From NCBI RefSeq assembly GCF_900637195.1, contig NZ_LR134356.1, positions 1,488,001-1,552,000 of the forward strand: a stretch of DNA of 64,000 nucleotides, written 5' to 3'. Shown in pieces: positions 27,343-35,846 of the stretch. A model generated the notes under the pieces. It did not search any database and had not been told where the DNA came from. It worked only from the letters and a program-made list of their open reading frames with translations. This DNA is from Mycolicibacterium aurum. Lineage in GTDB: Bacteria; Actinomycetota; Actinomycetes; Mycobacteriales; Mycobacteriaceae. How positions within the stretch are numbered: the first letter of the stretch is position 1; each line of letters starts with the position of its first letter. The position numbers were made by a program, and so were the translations under genes.

Positions 27343-28608
27343 ATGGCGATCACTGACGTTCCCGAATTTACGCATTTGACCGAAGCGGACATCGAGAACC
27401 TGGGACGCGAGCTGGATGCGATCCGCCAGGACATCGAAGACTCCCGCGGAGCGCGCGACGCGCGCTACATCCGCCGCACCATTGCCGCGCAGCGCGCGCT
27501 GGAGGTAGCCGGTCGGCTCCTGCTGGCGGGCAGCTCGAAGCGCAAGTTCTGGTGGGCGGGCACCGCGACGCTGGGCGTGGCCAAGATCATCGAAAACATG
27601 GAGATCGGCCACAACGTCATGCACGGCCAGTGGGACTGGATGAACGACCCCGAGATTCATTCCTCGACGTGGGAATGGGACATGAGCGGCGCGTCCAAGC
27701 ACTGGCGGTTCACTCACAACTTCATGCACCACAAGTACACCAACATCCTCGGCATGGACGACGACGTGGGCTACGGCGTCATCCGCGTCACCCGCGACCA
27801 GAAATGGAAGCCGTTCAACCTCAGCAATCTGTTCTTCAACACCTTGCTGGCGGTCGGCTTCGAGTGGGGCGTCGGACTGCAGCACCTGGAGCTCGGCAAG
27901 ATCTCCAAGGGCCGCGACGACCGCAAGGCCACGATGGGCCGCGTCAAGGAGTTCGGCATCAAGGCCGGGCACCAGGTGGCCAAGGACTACGTGGCGTGGC
28001 CGGCTCTGACGGCGTTGTCCCCGGGCGCCTCGTTCACGTCGACGATGAAGGCCAACGCGGTCGCGAACGTCATCCGCAACGTGTGGGCCAACGCCGTGAT
28101 CTTCTGCGGTCACTTCCCGGACGGCGCGGAGAAGTTCACCAAGACCGACATGGTCGGTGAGAGCAAGGGCCAGTGGTACCTGCGTCAGATGCTCGGCAGC
28201 GCCAACTTCGACAACGGTCCGCTGCTGCGCTTCATGAGCGGCAACCTGTGCTACCAGATCGAGCACCACCTGTTTCCGGATCTGCCCAGCAATCGCTATC
28301 ACGAGATCTCGTTCCGGATCCGGGAGATCTGCGACAAATACGACCTGCCCTACACCACAGGCAATTTCGCTGTGCAGTACGGCAAGTCGTGGCGGACCAT
28401 CGCCAAGTTGTCGCTGCCGGACCGCTTCCTCACCGACACCCGCGACGATGCGCCCGAAACGCGCAGCGAGCGGATGTTCGACGGGTTGGACCCGTCCGAA
28501 CGGCGTGGCCTCAAGTCGGCCATCGCCGCGGTGCGGTCGCGTCGTCGCGCCAAGCAGAGCCAGAAGGCCCTCAAGAAGGCCGACCGGCGCGAAGACCTGG
28601 CTGCCTGA
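27343..28608 (+). CDS. desA3: Acyl-CoA (stearoyl-CoA) delta-9 desaturase DesA3
   Basis: Membrane-bound di-iron desaturase that introduces the delta-9 double bond to form oleoyl-CoA for phospholipids and triacylglycerol. The 421-residue protein has the three histidine boxes: H90-NVM-H94, H125-NFM-H129-H130 and Q305-IE-H308-H309. Hydrophobic segments lie between them and a basic C-terminal tail follows. ATG 27343 has GAGAGGAGG at 27326-27334. It follows its reductase by 71 bp that hold a separate operator. Orthologous to Rv3229c by order. Confidence 0.95.
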   Translation: MAITDVPEFTHLTEADIENLGRELDAIRQDIEDSRGARDARYIRRTIAAQRALEVAGRLLLAGSSKRKFWWAGTATLGVAKIIENMEIGHNVMHGQWDWMNDPEIHSSTWEWDMSGASKHWRFTHNFMHHKYTNILGMDDDVGYGVIRVTRDQKWKPFNLSNLFFNTLLAVGFEWGVGLQHLELGKISKGRDDRKATMGRVKEFGIKAGHQVAKDYVAWPALTALSPGASFTSTMKANAVANVIRNVWANAVIFCGHFPDGAEKFTKTDMVGESKGQWYLRQMLGSANFDNGPLLRFMSGNLCYQIEHHLFPDLPSNRYHEISFRIREICDKYDLPYTTGNFAVQYGKSWRTIAKLSLPDRFLTDTRDDAPETRSERMFDGLDPSERRGLKSAIAAVRSRRRAKQSQKALKKADRREDLAA

Positions 28609-28629
28609 CCGGCTTCCACTCTGACAAGA

Positions 28630-28667
28630 CACACTCGCACGGTTCCTTCGGGAACCGTGCGAGTGTG
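28630..28667. terminator. 17-bp hairpin with TTCG loop between desA3 and the convergent reductase
   Basis: CACACTCGCACGGTTCC (28630-28646) pairs perfectly with 28651-28667 across a TTCG tetraloop, one of the most stable RNA loops. An outer CTGAC/GTCAG pair can extend it. There is no U-tract on either side. It sits between two converging genes and probably stops transcription from both directions. Confidence 0.8.
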
Positions 28668-28684
28668 CGTCAGGCGTCTGTGCG

Positions 28685-29533
28685 TCAGTCGGGGATGTAG
28701 TCGAACGTGTCCGGGTTCGGCCCGGTGCGTCCGTCCTCGCCCTTGTCGAGGGCGGAGATCGCGGCTACGTCGTCGTCGCCGAGCTCGAAGTCGAACAGCG
28801 CGAAGTTGTCCTTGATGCGCTGCAGCGTCACCGATTTCGGGAAGACGATGTCGCCACGCTGGATGTGCCAGCGCAGCACCACCTGTGCCGGTGACTTCCC
28901 GGCGGCCTCGGCGATGCGGGTGATCACGGGGTCGTCGAGCACCTTGCCCTGTGCGATCGGCGACCAGGCCTCCGTCGCGATGCCGTGCTGGCGGCCGTAC
29001 TCGCGCACCTCGTCATTGCTGAAGTACGGATGCACCTCGATCTGGTTCACCGCAGGCACCGTGCCGGTCTCATCGGCCAACCGCTGCAGGTGCGGCACCT
29101 GAAAGTTGGACACGCCGATGCTGCGGGCGCGGCCGTCTTTCTTGAACTCCTCCAGGACCTTCCACGTCGACACGTAGTCGCCGTCGTAGAGCGTGGGCAA
29201 CGGCCAGTGGATCAGGAAAAGATCCACATAGTCGAAGTTCAAGGCCGTGAGGGTGTCGTCGAAGGCCCGGCGGGCGTCATCGGGCTTGTGGAAGCCGTTG
29301 TTCAGCTTGCTCGTCACGTACACCTGCGCGCGGTCGACGCCGGAGTCACGAACGCCTTGCCCCACACCCTTCTCGTTCTGATACATCTCCGCCGTGTCGA
29401 TATGGCGGTATCCGATGTCCAGGGCTGTCTTGACCGCATCGGCGGTCTCGTCGGGTTCGATCTGGAAAACACCGAAGCCCAACTGTGGAATGGTGCTGCC
29501 GTCGTTCAATTCGATGGCGGGTACTTGTGTCAA
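28685..29533 (-). CDS. Aldo/keto reductase
   Basis: A 282-residue cytosolic NADPH-dependent reductase of aldehydes and ketones with the (beta/alpha)8 layout. The catalytic tetrad is complete: D46, Y51, K76 and H109. The family patterns GYRHIDTAEMYQNE, FLIHWP, GRARSIGVSNF and the coenzyme region FPKSVTLQRIKDN are all present. It resembles the mycobacterial AKR5 group (such as Rv2971), whose likely substrates are small dicarbonyls. It is inserted between desA3 and rsgA relative to M. tuberculosis (from memory). Confidence 0.93.
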   Translation of the reverse strand: MTQVPAIELNDGSTIPQLGFGVFQIEPDETADAVKTALDIGYRHIDTAEMYQNEKGVGQGVRDSGVDRAQVYVTSKLNNGFHKPDDARRAFDDTLTALNFDYVDLFLIHWPLPTLYDGDYVSTWKVLEEFKKDGRARSIGVSNFQVPHLQRLADETGTVPAVNQIEVHPYFSNDEVREYGRQHGIATEAWSPIAQGKVLDDPVITRIAEAAGKSPAQVVLRWHIQRGDIVFPKSVTLQRIKDNFALFDFELGDDDVAAISALDKGEDGRTGPNPDTFDYIPD

Positions 29534-29613
29534 CTTCTTCCTCCTCTATCGCGGACAGCGTGCCCTGCGGGCGTTGGCTGCAAACCCCGTGAACAAAACG
29601 TCAGACGCCGTCG

Positions 29614-30594
29614 TCAGGCTTCCCGCAGCGCACCCAGAAGTCGGCGGGCCGCCTGCACACGACTCTGCGCCGCACCGGACAGCGTGTCCAGTGCGCACTC
29701 CGGATCCGCGGGAGGGCCCATGTGACCACATCCCCGGGGACAGTCTTCGATCGCGTCTGCGAGGTCTGAGAACGCCGCGACCACGTCATCGGGCGCGATG
29801 TGCGCCAGCCCGAACGACCGGATACCGGGCGTGTCGATCACCCAGCCACCGAACTTCAGCGGCAGTGCCAGTGACTGCGTGGAGGTGTGCCTACCCCTGC
29901 CGACATCGGTCACCGAGCCGGTGGGCCGATGCGCCTCGGGGACAAGGCGATTCACCAGGGTTGATTTCCCCACCCCGGAGTGCCCCAGCATCGCGGTGAC
30001 CTTGTTGGCCAGCAGAGCTTCCACTTCGTCCAGCGGATCGTTGCGCCCGGCGACGACGATGGTCAGGTCGAGGTCGCTGAACTGAGCAGTGAACTCCTCC
30101 GCCGAGGCCAGGTCCGTCTTGGTCAGGCACAGGATCGGCACCAGACCTCCGGCGTATGCCGCGATCAGCGCCCGCTCGACCAGACCGGACCGCGGCGGGG
30201 GATCGGCCAGCGCGATGACGATGAGCAACTGGTCGGCGTTGGCGACGAAGACGCGTTCCGCCGGGTCGGTGTCATCAGCGGTGCGGCGCAACACCGTTCG
30301 GCGCTCACCGCGCCGGACGATGCGTGCCAGGGTGTCGGTCCGGCCGGACAGGTCACCGACGATGTCGACGTCGTCGCCGACGACGATCGGGGTGCGGCCC
30401 AGTTCGCGGGCGCGCATCGCGGTGACCGGGCGGTCGGGGTCGCGGCCCAGCACGCAGCCCCACCGGCCGCGGTCGACCGTGACGACCATGCCCCGCTGAG
30501 CGTCGAGGTGCTCGGGGCGGATCTTGGTCCGCGGCCGCGAGCCGCGCCCGGGACGCACCCGGACATCGGTCTCGTCGTACTCGCGTGGGCTCAA
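29614..30594 (-). CDS. rsgA: Ribosome small-subunit-dependent GTPase RsgA
   Basis: Late-stage 30S assembly GTPase. The 326-residue protein has an N-terminal OB-fold ([15 protein letters not shown]). The GTPase domain is circularly permuted: G4 TKTD comes before G1 GHSGVGKST, then G3 DTPG. A C-terminal zinc-binding segment (CPRGCGH and the later Cys of PADPEC) follows. TTG 30594 is chosen because it overlaps the aroA stop (TTGA), a coupling pattern seen throughout this window. Orthologous to Rv3228. Confidence 0.92.
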   Translation of the reverse strand: MSPREYDETDVRVRPGRGSRPRTKIRPEHLDAQRGMVVTVDRGRWGCVLGRDPDRPVTAMRARELGRTPIVVGDDVDIVGDLSGRTDTLARIVRRGERRTVLRRTADDTDPAERVFVANADQLLIVIALADPPPRSGLVERALIAAYAGGLVPILCLTKTDLASAEEFTAQFSDLDLTIVVAGRNDPLDEVEALLANKVTAMLGHSGVGKSTLVNRLVPEAHRPTGSVTDVGRGRHTSTQSLALPLKFGGWVIDTPGIRSFGLAHIAPDDVVAAFSDLADAIEDCPRGCGHMGPPADPECALDTLSGAAQSRVQAARRLLGALREA

Positions 30595-31913
30595 GCGTCG
30601 GCCTGGAGATCGTCGGTCTGGCCGGCCAGCATGTCGGCCCACATCTGCGGAAAGTCGGGCAGCGTCTTGGCGGTGGTGCCGATGTCCTCGACCTCGATGC
30701 CGGGCACCCGCAGGCCGACGATCGCCCCTGCGGTCGCCATCCGGTGGTCGGCGTAGGACCGCCATGTTCCGCCGTGCATCTGCCCCGCGGTGATGACGAG
30801 GCCGTCGTCGGTCTCCTGGCACTGCCCGCCGATGCGGTTGATCTCCGCGCTCAGGGCGGCCAGCCGATCGGTTTCGTGGCCGCGCAGATGCGCGATGCCG
30901 CGCAACTGCGACACCGAGCCGGGATCGGCCAGCGCGGCCATCGCCGCCACGGACGGGGCGAGTTCGCCGACATCGCGCAGATCGACATCGATACCGTCGT
31001 AGCTCGTCGCGCCCTGCACTTCGAGATACGTATCACCTTGGCGTACCTGTGATCCCAGGCTGGTGAGGATGGAAAGGATGGTCTCGGCCGGTTGCGTGCT
31101 CACAGACGGCCAACCCATGATGCGGACCGTGCCGCCGCTGACCACTGCTGCGGCGAGGAACGGCACCGCGTTGGACAGGTCGGGCTCGATGGTCCAGTGC
31201 CGCGCCGCGATGGGGCCGGGTGCCACGCGCCAGCGGTCAGCCGCCGTGTCGTCGACGTCCACGCCGGCGTCGCGCAGCATCGACACCGTCATCGCCACAT
31301 GGGGTAGGGATGGCACCGCTGCGCCGTCAGCGCCGGTGTGCACCACGGTCAGTCCGTCGGTGAACGTGGCGCCGGACAGCAGCAGACCCGACACGAACTG
31401 CGACGAGCCGGACGCATCGATCTCGACGGTGCCGCCCGCGACCTTGCCCTCGCCACGCACCGTGAACGGCAGGCTGTCACCGTCGATGTGCACGCCCAGG
31501 CCGCGCAACCCATCGAGCAGCGGGGCGATCGGCCGCGCGCGGGCCTGCTCGTCGCCGTCGAATGTGACGGTTTCGGTGCTCAACGCCGCGACCGGCGGCA
31601 GGAACCGCAGCACCGTGCCGGCCAGGCCGCAGTCGATGCGGGCGTCCGCCTTGGGGGCAAGCGTGCCGCTGACCGTCAGCTCGGTCTCGTCGCCGCCTGC
31701 CGTCTCGACGCTGACACCCAGCGTCTGCAGCGCGGCGATCATCAGGTCTGTGTCGCGGCTGCGCAGCGCGCCGCTGACTACTGAGGTGCCCTGCGACACC
31801 GCCAGCGCGGCGAGAACCAGTGCCCGGTTGGTCTGTGACTTCGACCCGGGCACCGTGACGGTGGCGTGGACTGGGGTTGCGGTCGACGGGGCCGGCCAGG
31901 TGCTCACAACCAC
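30591..31913 (-). CDS. aroA: 3-phosphoshikimate 1-carboxyvinyltransferase (EPSP synthase)
   Basis: Sixth step of the shikimate pathway: transfers the enolpyruvyl group of PEP to shikimate-3-phosphate. The 440-residue protein starts with the substrate-binding [17 protein letters not shown] and has the PEP loop [11 protein letters not shown]. Further signatures are [25 protein letters not shown] and the C-terminal [13 protein letters not shown]. Two GTG starts are possible (31913 or 31907). It overlaps rsgA by 4 bp. Orthologous to Rv3227. Confidence 0.96.
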   Translation of the reverse strand: MVVSTWPAPSTATPVHATVTVPGSKSQTNRALVLAALAVSQGTSVVSGALRSRDTDLMIAALQTLGVSVETAGGDETELTVSGTLAPKADARIDCGLAGTVLRFLPPVAALSTETVTFDGDEQARARPIAPLLDGLRGLGVHIDGDSLPFTVRGEGKVAGGTVEIDASGSSQFVSGLLLSGATFTDGLTVVHTGADGAAVPSLPHVAMTVSMLRDAGVDVDDTAADRWRVAPGPIAARHWTIEPDLSNAVPFLAAAVVSGGTVRIMGWPSVSTQPAETILSILTSLGSQVRQGDTYLEVQGATSYDGIDVDLRDVGELAPSVAAMAALADPGSVSQLRGIAHLRGHETDRLAALSAEINRIGGQCQETDDGLVITAGQMHGGTWRSYADHRMATAGAIVGLRVPGIEVEDIGTTAKTLPDFPQMWADMLAGQTDDLQADA

Positions 31914-31968
31914 CTATTGTCCCCTGTCCCGGTTGCGGCGACGAATGTGGCCTGTCGGGAGTTTCTGC

Positions 31969-31974
31969 CACGAT
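31969..31974 (+). promoter_or_regulatory. Candidate -10 for leaderless SRAP gene
   Basis: CACGAT lies 7 nt before the ATG at 31982. The same hexamer is found 6 nt before the GTG at 35058. Confidence 0.35.
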
Positions 31975-31981
31975 GGAGCAC

Positions 31982-32743
31982 ATGTGCGGGCGATTCGCAG
32001 TGACGACCGATCCGGCGCTCCTCGCCGAGAAGATCAAGGCGATCGACGAGGCAACGTCGGAGGAGAAGAACGTGCCGTCGGCCAACTACAACGTGGCGCC
32101 GACGACAACGGTGGCCACGGTGGTGAAACGGCACACCGAACCCGACGACGAGTCCACGAGGAGGGTCCGGCTGATGCGGTGGGGGCTGGTCCCGCCGTGG
32201 GCGAAGACCACCGAGGGGGGCGGGCCGGACACCTCAGGTCCCTTGCTCATCAACGCCCGCTCGGAGAAGGTCACCTCATCGCCCGCGTTCCGCAGTTCCG
32301 CCAAGGCCAAGCGTTGCCTGGTGCCGATGGACGGCTGGTACGAGTGGCAGGGACAGAAGGGTGCGAAGACGCCGTTCTACATGTTCGCCGGGGACGGGGA
32401 GCCGCTGTTCATGGCGGGGCTGTGGTCGACGTGGCGGCCTAAAACCAAGGACGACGACGCTCGGTCGTCCATGCCCTTGCTCAGCTGCACGATCATCACC
32501 ACCGACTCGGCGGGTCCGCTGGCCGACATCCACGACCGGATGCCGCTGACCATCAGCGAACGCGACTGGGACCACTGGCTGGACCCCGACGCGCCCATGG
32601 ACGAAGGACTGTTGCGCGGCCACGGCGACCTGGACCGCATCGAGATCCGTGAGGTGTCACGGTTGGTCAACAGCGTCAAGAACAACGGGCCCGAGCTCAT
32701 CGAGCCCGTCGAGCCGCAGGCCGAACAAGGCACGCTGCTTTGA
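31982..32743 (+). CDS. SRAP-family abasic-site processing protein (YedK/HMCES-like)
   Basis: Forms a covalent crosslink with abasic sites in single-stranded DNA, shielding them during replication. The 253-residue protein starts MCGRF, so Cys2 becomes the N-terminal nucleophile after Met removal. That chemistry fixes ATG 31982 over the ATG three codons upstream. Other conserved residues are Asn37 in NYNVAP, the DGWYEWQG segment and the catalytic-pocket His in ADIHDRMP. Orthologous to Rv3226c. The stop overlaps the TTG start of the next gene. Confidence 0.93.
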   Translation: MCGRFAVTTDPALLAEKIKAIDEATSEEKNVPSANYNVAPTTTVATVVKRHTEPDDESTRRVRLMRWGLVPPWAKTTEGGGPDTSGPLLINARSEKVTSSPAFRSSAKAKRCLVPMDGWYEWQGQKGAKTPFYMFAGDGEPLFMAGLWSTWRPKTKDDDARSSMPLLSCTIITTDSAGPLADIHDRMPLTISERDWDHWLDPDAPMDEGLLRGHGDLDRIEIREVSRLVNSVKNNGPELIEPVEPQAEQGTLL

Positions 32744-34248
32744 CGGATGTTCCGCTGCAGTCCGCGTCCGTCGTCGACGCCCTCGCCGCCGATCTGCGGT
32801 CTGCCGGCTACACCACCGACGGGGTGGGCGAACTGCTCGGTGCCGACGCCGGCGCCGCGTTCAGCAGGGGATTGTGGTGGTCGGCACTGCGCGCCACCGA
32901 CCGGGCCGAGCCCGCGCAGCAGCGGCTCGCAGTGCTGGTGCGGCTGTTCCTGCTCGGCGCCGACGAACCCCGCGAGCGCGTGGAGTCGGCACTGCCCACT
33001 GCCGGAATCGACGCGCTGACCGACAACGGCGTCGTCGAACCCGGCCCGAACGGCGCGGTGCGGGCCGCACTGGACATCCGGCCGCACAGCGACGGTGCCA
33101 GCGACTTCCTCGTCGTGTCCGACCAGGACGCCGCGCTGCGCGCCGGACCTGTGCGCCACGACCACGTCCTCGGCATCGGTGGCGCGTCGGTCTCGTTGGC
33201 GGCCGCGGTCGTCCGGACACCGGTCGGGCGGGCCCTCGACCTCGGCACCGGCTGCGGGATCCAGGCGCTGCACCTGAACGCGCACTGCGAGTCGATCGTG
33301 GCCACCGACACGAACCCCCGCGCGCTCGCGCTGGCCGCTGCCACTGCGCGCCTCAACAATATGTCCTGGGATCTACGCTGCGGCAGCATGTTCGAGCCCG
33401 TCGCCGGTGAGCGCTTCGACCTGATCGTGTCGAACCCGCCCTTCGTGGTGGGTGCCGGTGCGCTGGACTACATCTACCGCGACTCCGGGATGGCCGGGGA
33501 TGCGCTGTGCCAGAACCTGATCGAGCAGGCGGCCGACCACCTCGAGCCTGGCGGTACGGCCCAGATCATGGCCAATTGGATTGTGCGCGGCGAGGATTGG
33601 CGCGACCGTGTCCATGGTTGGCTCCGCGGCTCCGGTCTGCACGCGTGGGTGGTCCAGCGTGAATTCGCCGATCCGATCAGCTACGTGTCGCTGTGGACCT
33701 CCGATGCGGGTGAGCCACCAGAGGAGGCCGCCCGCCGCGGTGGGCAGTGGCTGGACTGGTTCGATGCGGAGGGGATCGCCGGTGTCGGCATGGGCATGAT
33801 CACGCTGCGCGCCCCGCGGCGCGGCGAAAGCCGCCCGCCCGAACAGATCCTCGAAGAGATCACCGGCGCCGACGAGGCGCTCACCGGGCCCGAGGTGGAC
33901 GCGTTCTTCAAGCGTCGCGCGTACTTGCACGACACCAGCGACGACGGGCTGCTCGGCACCCGCTTGTCGACGGCACCGGTGTTCCTCGAAGAGCACTCCC
34001 TGCCGGGTGCCACGGGATGGGAGGTCGTCGGCGCCGCCGTGCGCAGGCCGGGAGGGCCGGGCGCGGTCATCGGCGTGGATGAGGTGTCCCGGGCGCTGTT
34101 GGCCGGGTGCCGTGGCGAGGTCCCTCTCGGCGCGCTCATCGACCTCCTGGCCGCCCATCACGGCGTCGACGCCGACGCGCTGGCGGCGGCGGCGATGCCC
34201 GTGGTCCGTGAAGCGATCGGCCGGGGAATCCTCTACCAGGCCGACTGA
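32740..34248 (+). CDS. SAM-dependent methyltransferase with N- and C-terminal extensions
   Basis: A 502-residue protein. The centre is a class I methyltransferase with SAM motif ALDLGTGCGIQALHL and the NPPF catalytic motif (DLIVSNPPF). NPPF is used by N-methylating enzymes that act on protein glutamine, rRNA or DNA bases. An about 100-residue helical N-terminal domain resembles winged-helix domains of such enzymes, and a long C-terminal domain (from about 370) has no motif I recognise. It belongs to an actinobacterial group carrying DUF7059/DUF7782 (from memory). TTG 32740 overlaps the SRAP stop, so the two are one operon. Confidence 0.85.
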   Translation: MTDVPLQSASVVDALAADLRSAGYTTDGVGELLGADAGAAFSRGLWWSALRATDRAEPAQQRLAVLVRLFLLGADEPRERVESALPTAGIDALTDNGVVEPGPNGAVRAALDIRPHSDGASDFLVVSDQDAALRAGPVRHDHVLGIGGASVSLAAAVVRTPVGRALDLGTGCGIQALHLNAHCESIVATDTNPRALALAAATARLNNMSWDLRCGSMFEPVAGERFDLIVSNPPFVVGAGALDYIYRDSGMAGDALCQNLIEQAADHLEPGGTAQIMANWIVRGEDWRDRVHGWLRGSGLHAWVVQREFADPISYVSLWTSDAGEPPEEAARRGGQWLDWFDAEGIAGVGMGMITLRAPRRGESRPPEQILEEITGADEALTGPEVDAFFKRRAYLHDTSDDGLLGTRLSTAPVFLEEHSLPGATGWEVVGAAVRRPGGPGAVIGVDEVSRALLAGCRGEVPLGALIDLLAAHHGVDADALAAAAMPVVREAIGRGILYQAD

Positions 34249-34252
34249 CCGG

Positions 34253-35032
34253 TCAGGTCCGCAGCGTGGCGCAGACCACGACGTAGGGGGCGGTGAACGC
34301 CACCCGGCCAGACCCGTCCTCGTGCGGCCGCAGCGCCTTCTCGAACTCCGCCGCCAGCCGCTCCCGCTGCTCGGGATCGGCCCGCTGGAACGTCGCGACG
34401 TGCATGGGCGACTCGCCGCGCAGGAAATGCAGTGCGGCGGCCATGGACTCGAACTCCCAGCGCAGGAGATCGCTCGCGATGTCGATGTCGTCGAAGCCCG
34501 GGGCCAGTCGCTCGGAGAGGATCGCGCTGTCACCCCACTGATCGGGGGAGAAGGCGGCCGGTGCCGGCGGTCCGAGCACGGTGACCACCGGATCGAAGAA
34601 CGGGTTGGCAGCGCTACGGGTCCAGGCTGAGAAGGCAAGGACGCCACCAGGTTTGAGTAGCCGGGTGATCTCGGTGACCTGCCGGTCGGGGTCGACGAAG
34701 ATGATGCCCATGTTCGACACCGCGACGTCGAACGAAGCCGCGGGCAGCCCGGTGTCGGCCGCGTCCCCGGTGCGCCAGTCGACCGCGTCGGCACCGGACC
34801 GTCCCGCGGCGATGTCCACCAACTCCGGGGTGATGTCCAGCCCCGTCACCCGCGCGCCGCGACCGGTGGCCGCCAAGGCAGCGCTACCGGTGCCGCAGGC
34901 CAGATCGATCATGGCGGCACCGCTCAGCGGGCGCCGCCGGTCGGCGGCGTCCACCACCCGGCCGGCGATGGGGGCGATCCGGTCGCCGACGGCGTCGTAA
35001 CGCCCGGATGACCAGATAGTCGACGAAGCCAT
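34253..35032 (-). CDS. Class I SAM-dependent methyltransferase
   Basis: A 259-residue protein of the UbiE/ArsM-like methyltransferase superfamily, with SAM-binding IDLACGTGSAAL (motif I), VTGLDITPEL (motif II) and FDVAVSNMGIIFVDP. The substrate is unknown and is probably a small molecule or lipid precursor. It ends 4 bp from the converging methyltransferase and starts 25 bp from the divergent DUF2071 gene, so the two upstream regions overlap. Confidence 0.88.
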   Translation of the reverse strand: MASSTIWSSGRYDAVGDRIAPIAGRVVDAADRRRPLSGAAMIDLACGTGSAALAATGRGARVTGLDITPELVDIAAGRSGADAVDWRTGDAADTGLPAASFDVAVSNMGIIFVDPDRQVTEITRLLKPGGVLAFSAWTRSAANPFFDPVVTVLGPPAPAAFSPDQWGDSAILSERLAPGFDDIDIASDLLRWEFESMAAALHFLRGESPMHVATFQRADPEQRERLAAEFEKALRPHEDGSGRVAFTAPYVVVCATLRT

Positions 35033-35045
35033 GACCTCAGCGTGC

Positions 35046-35051
35046 CACGAT
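35046..35051 (+). promoter_or_regulatory. Candidate -10 for leaderless DUF2071 gene
   Basis: CACGAT lies 6 nt before the GTG at 35058, within the 25-bp gap to the divergent methyltransferase gene. Confidence 0.4.
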
Positions 35052-35057
35052 GACAGT

Positions 35058-35801
35058 GTGAACGGTGAGCTCGGTGCCGGCTTCGCGGTGGACGCCCCGC
35101 CGCTGCCGCATCCGGTGCTGTTCGATCAGTTCTGGTCCGACCTGACGTTCCTGCACTGGCCGGTGGACCCCGCTGCCGTCGCGCACCTCTACCCGCCGGG
35201 GACCCGGCCGGACGTCTTCGAGGGTCGCACCTACGTCGGCCTGGTGCCGTTCGTCATGGCGCACACGAAGATCGGCCCCGCGCTGCCGCTTCCGTACTTC
35301 GGGTCCTTCGCCGAGACCAACGTCCGGCTCTACTCGGTCGACGACGCCGGCAGGCACGGAGTGCTGTTCTGTTCGCTGGAGACTGCGCGGCTGGCCGTCG
35401 TGCCGGTGACCCGCATCGGACTGGGGGTGCCGTACACGTGGGCCGCGATGCGCGTCTCGCGCTCGGGCGACACCCGTACCTATGTCAGTGCCCGACGCTG
35501 GCCGCGGAGGGGCCTGCGCAGCCGCGTGACCGTGACGGTCGGGGATCGCGTCGAACCGACCGATGCCGAGGTGTGGCTGACCGCGCGGTGGGGTGCGCAC
35601 ACTCGCAAGGCCGGACATACGTGGTGGCTGCCGAACGAACACGTGACGTGGCCGCTGCACGAGGCGCAGGTGGACGAACTCGACGACGAACTGGTCGCCG
35701 CCGCAGGCATCGAGGTGGCTGGACCACGCCTGCGCGGGCTGTTCTCGCCCGGGGTTCGCACCCGGTTCGGGCGTCCCACCCGAGTGACGAAGACCAGATA
35801 G
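35058..35801 (+). CDS. DUF2071 (YqjF-like) protein
   Basis: A 247-residue protein of the DUF2071/YqjF family, with the family-like opening DQFWSDLTFLHWPVDP and the central FAETNVRLYSVDDAGRHGV pattern. It is cytosolic, with no signal or membrane segment; related proteins fold like acetoacetate decarboxylase, but no enzymatic role is established. GTG 35058 is preferred to ATG 35031 because a -10 hexamer lies 6 nt before it and the homology begins after it. Confidence 0.8.
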   Translation: MNGELGAGFAVDAPPLPHPVLFDQFWSDLTFLHWPVDPAAVAHLYPPGTRPDVFEGRTYVGLVPFVMAHTKIGPALPLPYFGSFAETNVRLYSVDDAGRHGVLFCSLETARLAVVPVTRIGLGVPYTWAAMRVSRSGDTRTYVSARRWPRRGLRSRVTVTVGDRVEPTDAEVWLTARWGAHTRKAGHTWWLPNEHVTWPLHEAQVDELDDELVAAAGIEVAGPRLRGLFSPGVRTRFGRPTRVTKTR

Positions 35802-35834
35802 TCCAACACCCTGCCCGCGACGGCCGGCTGGGTC

Positions 35835-35840
35835 GATACT
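35835..35840 (+). promoter_or_regulatory. Candidate -10 for leaderless aldehyde dehydrogenase gene
   Basis: GATACT lies 6 nt before ATG 35847, favouring this ATG over the in-frame GTG one codon upstream. Confidence 0.4.
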
Positions 35841-35846
35841 TCGGTG

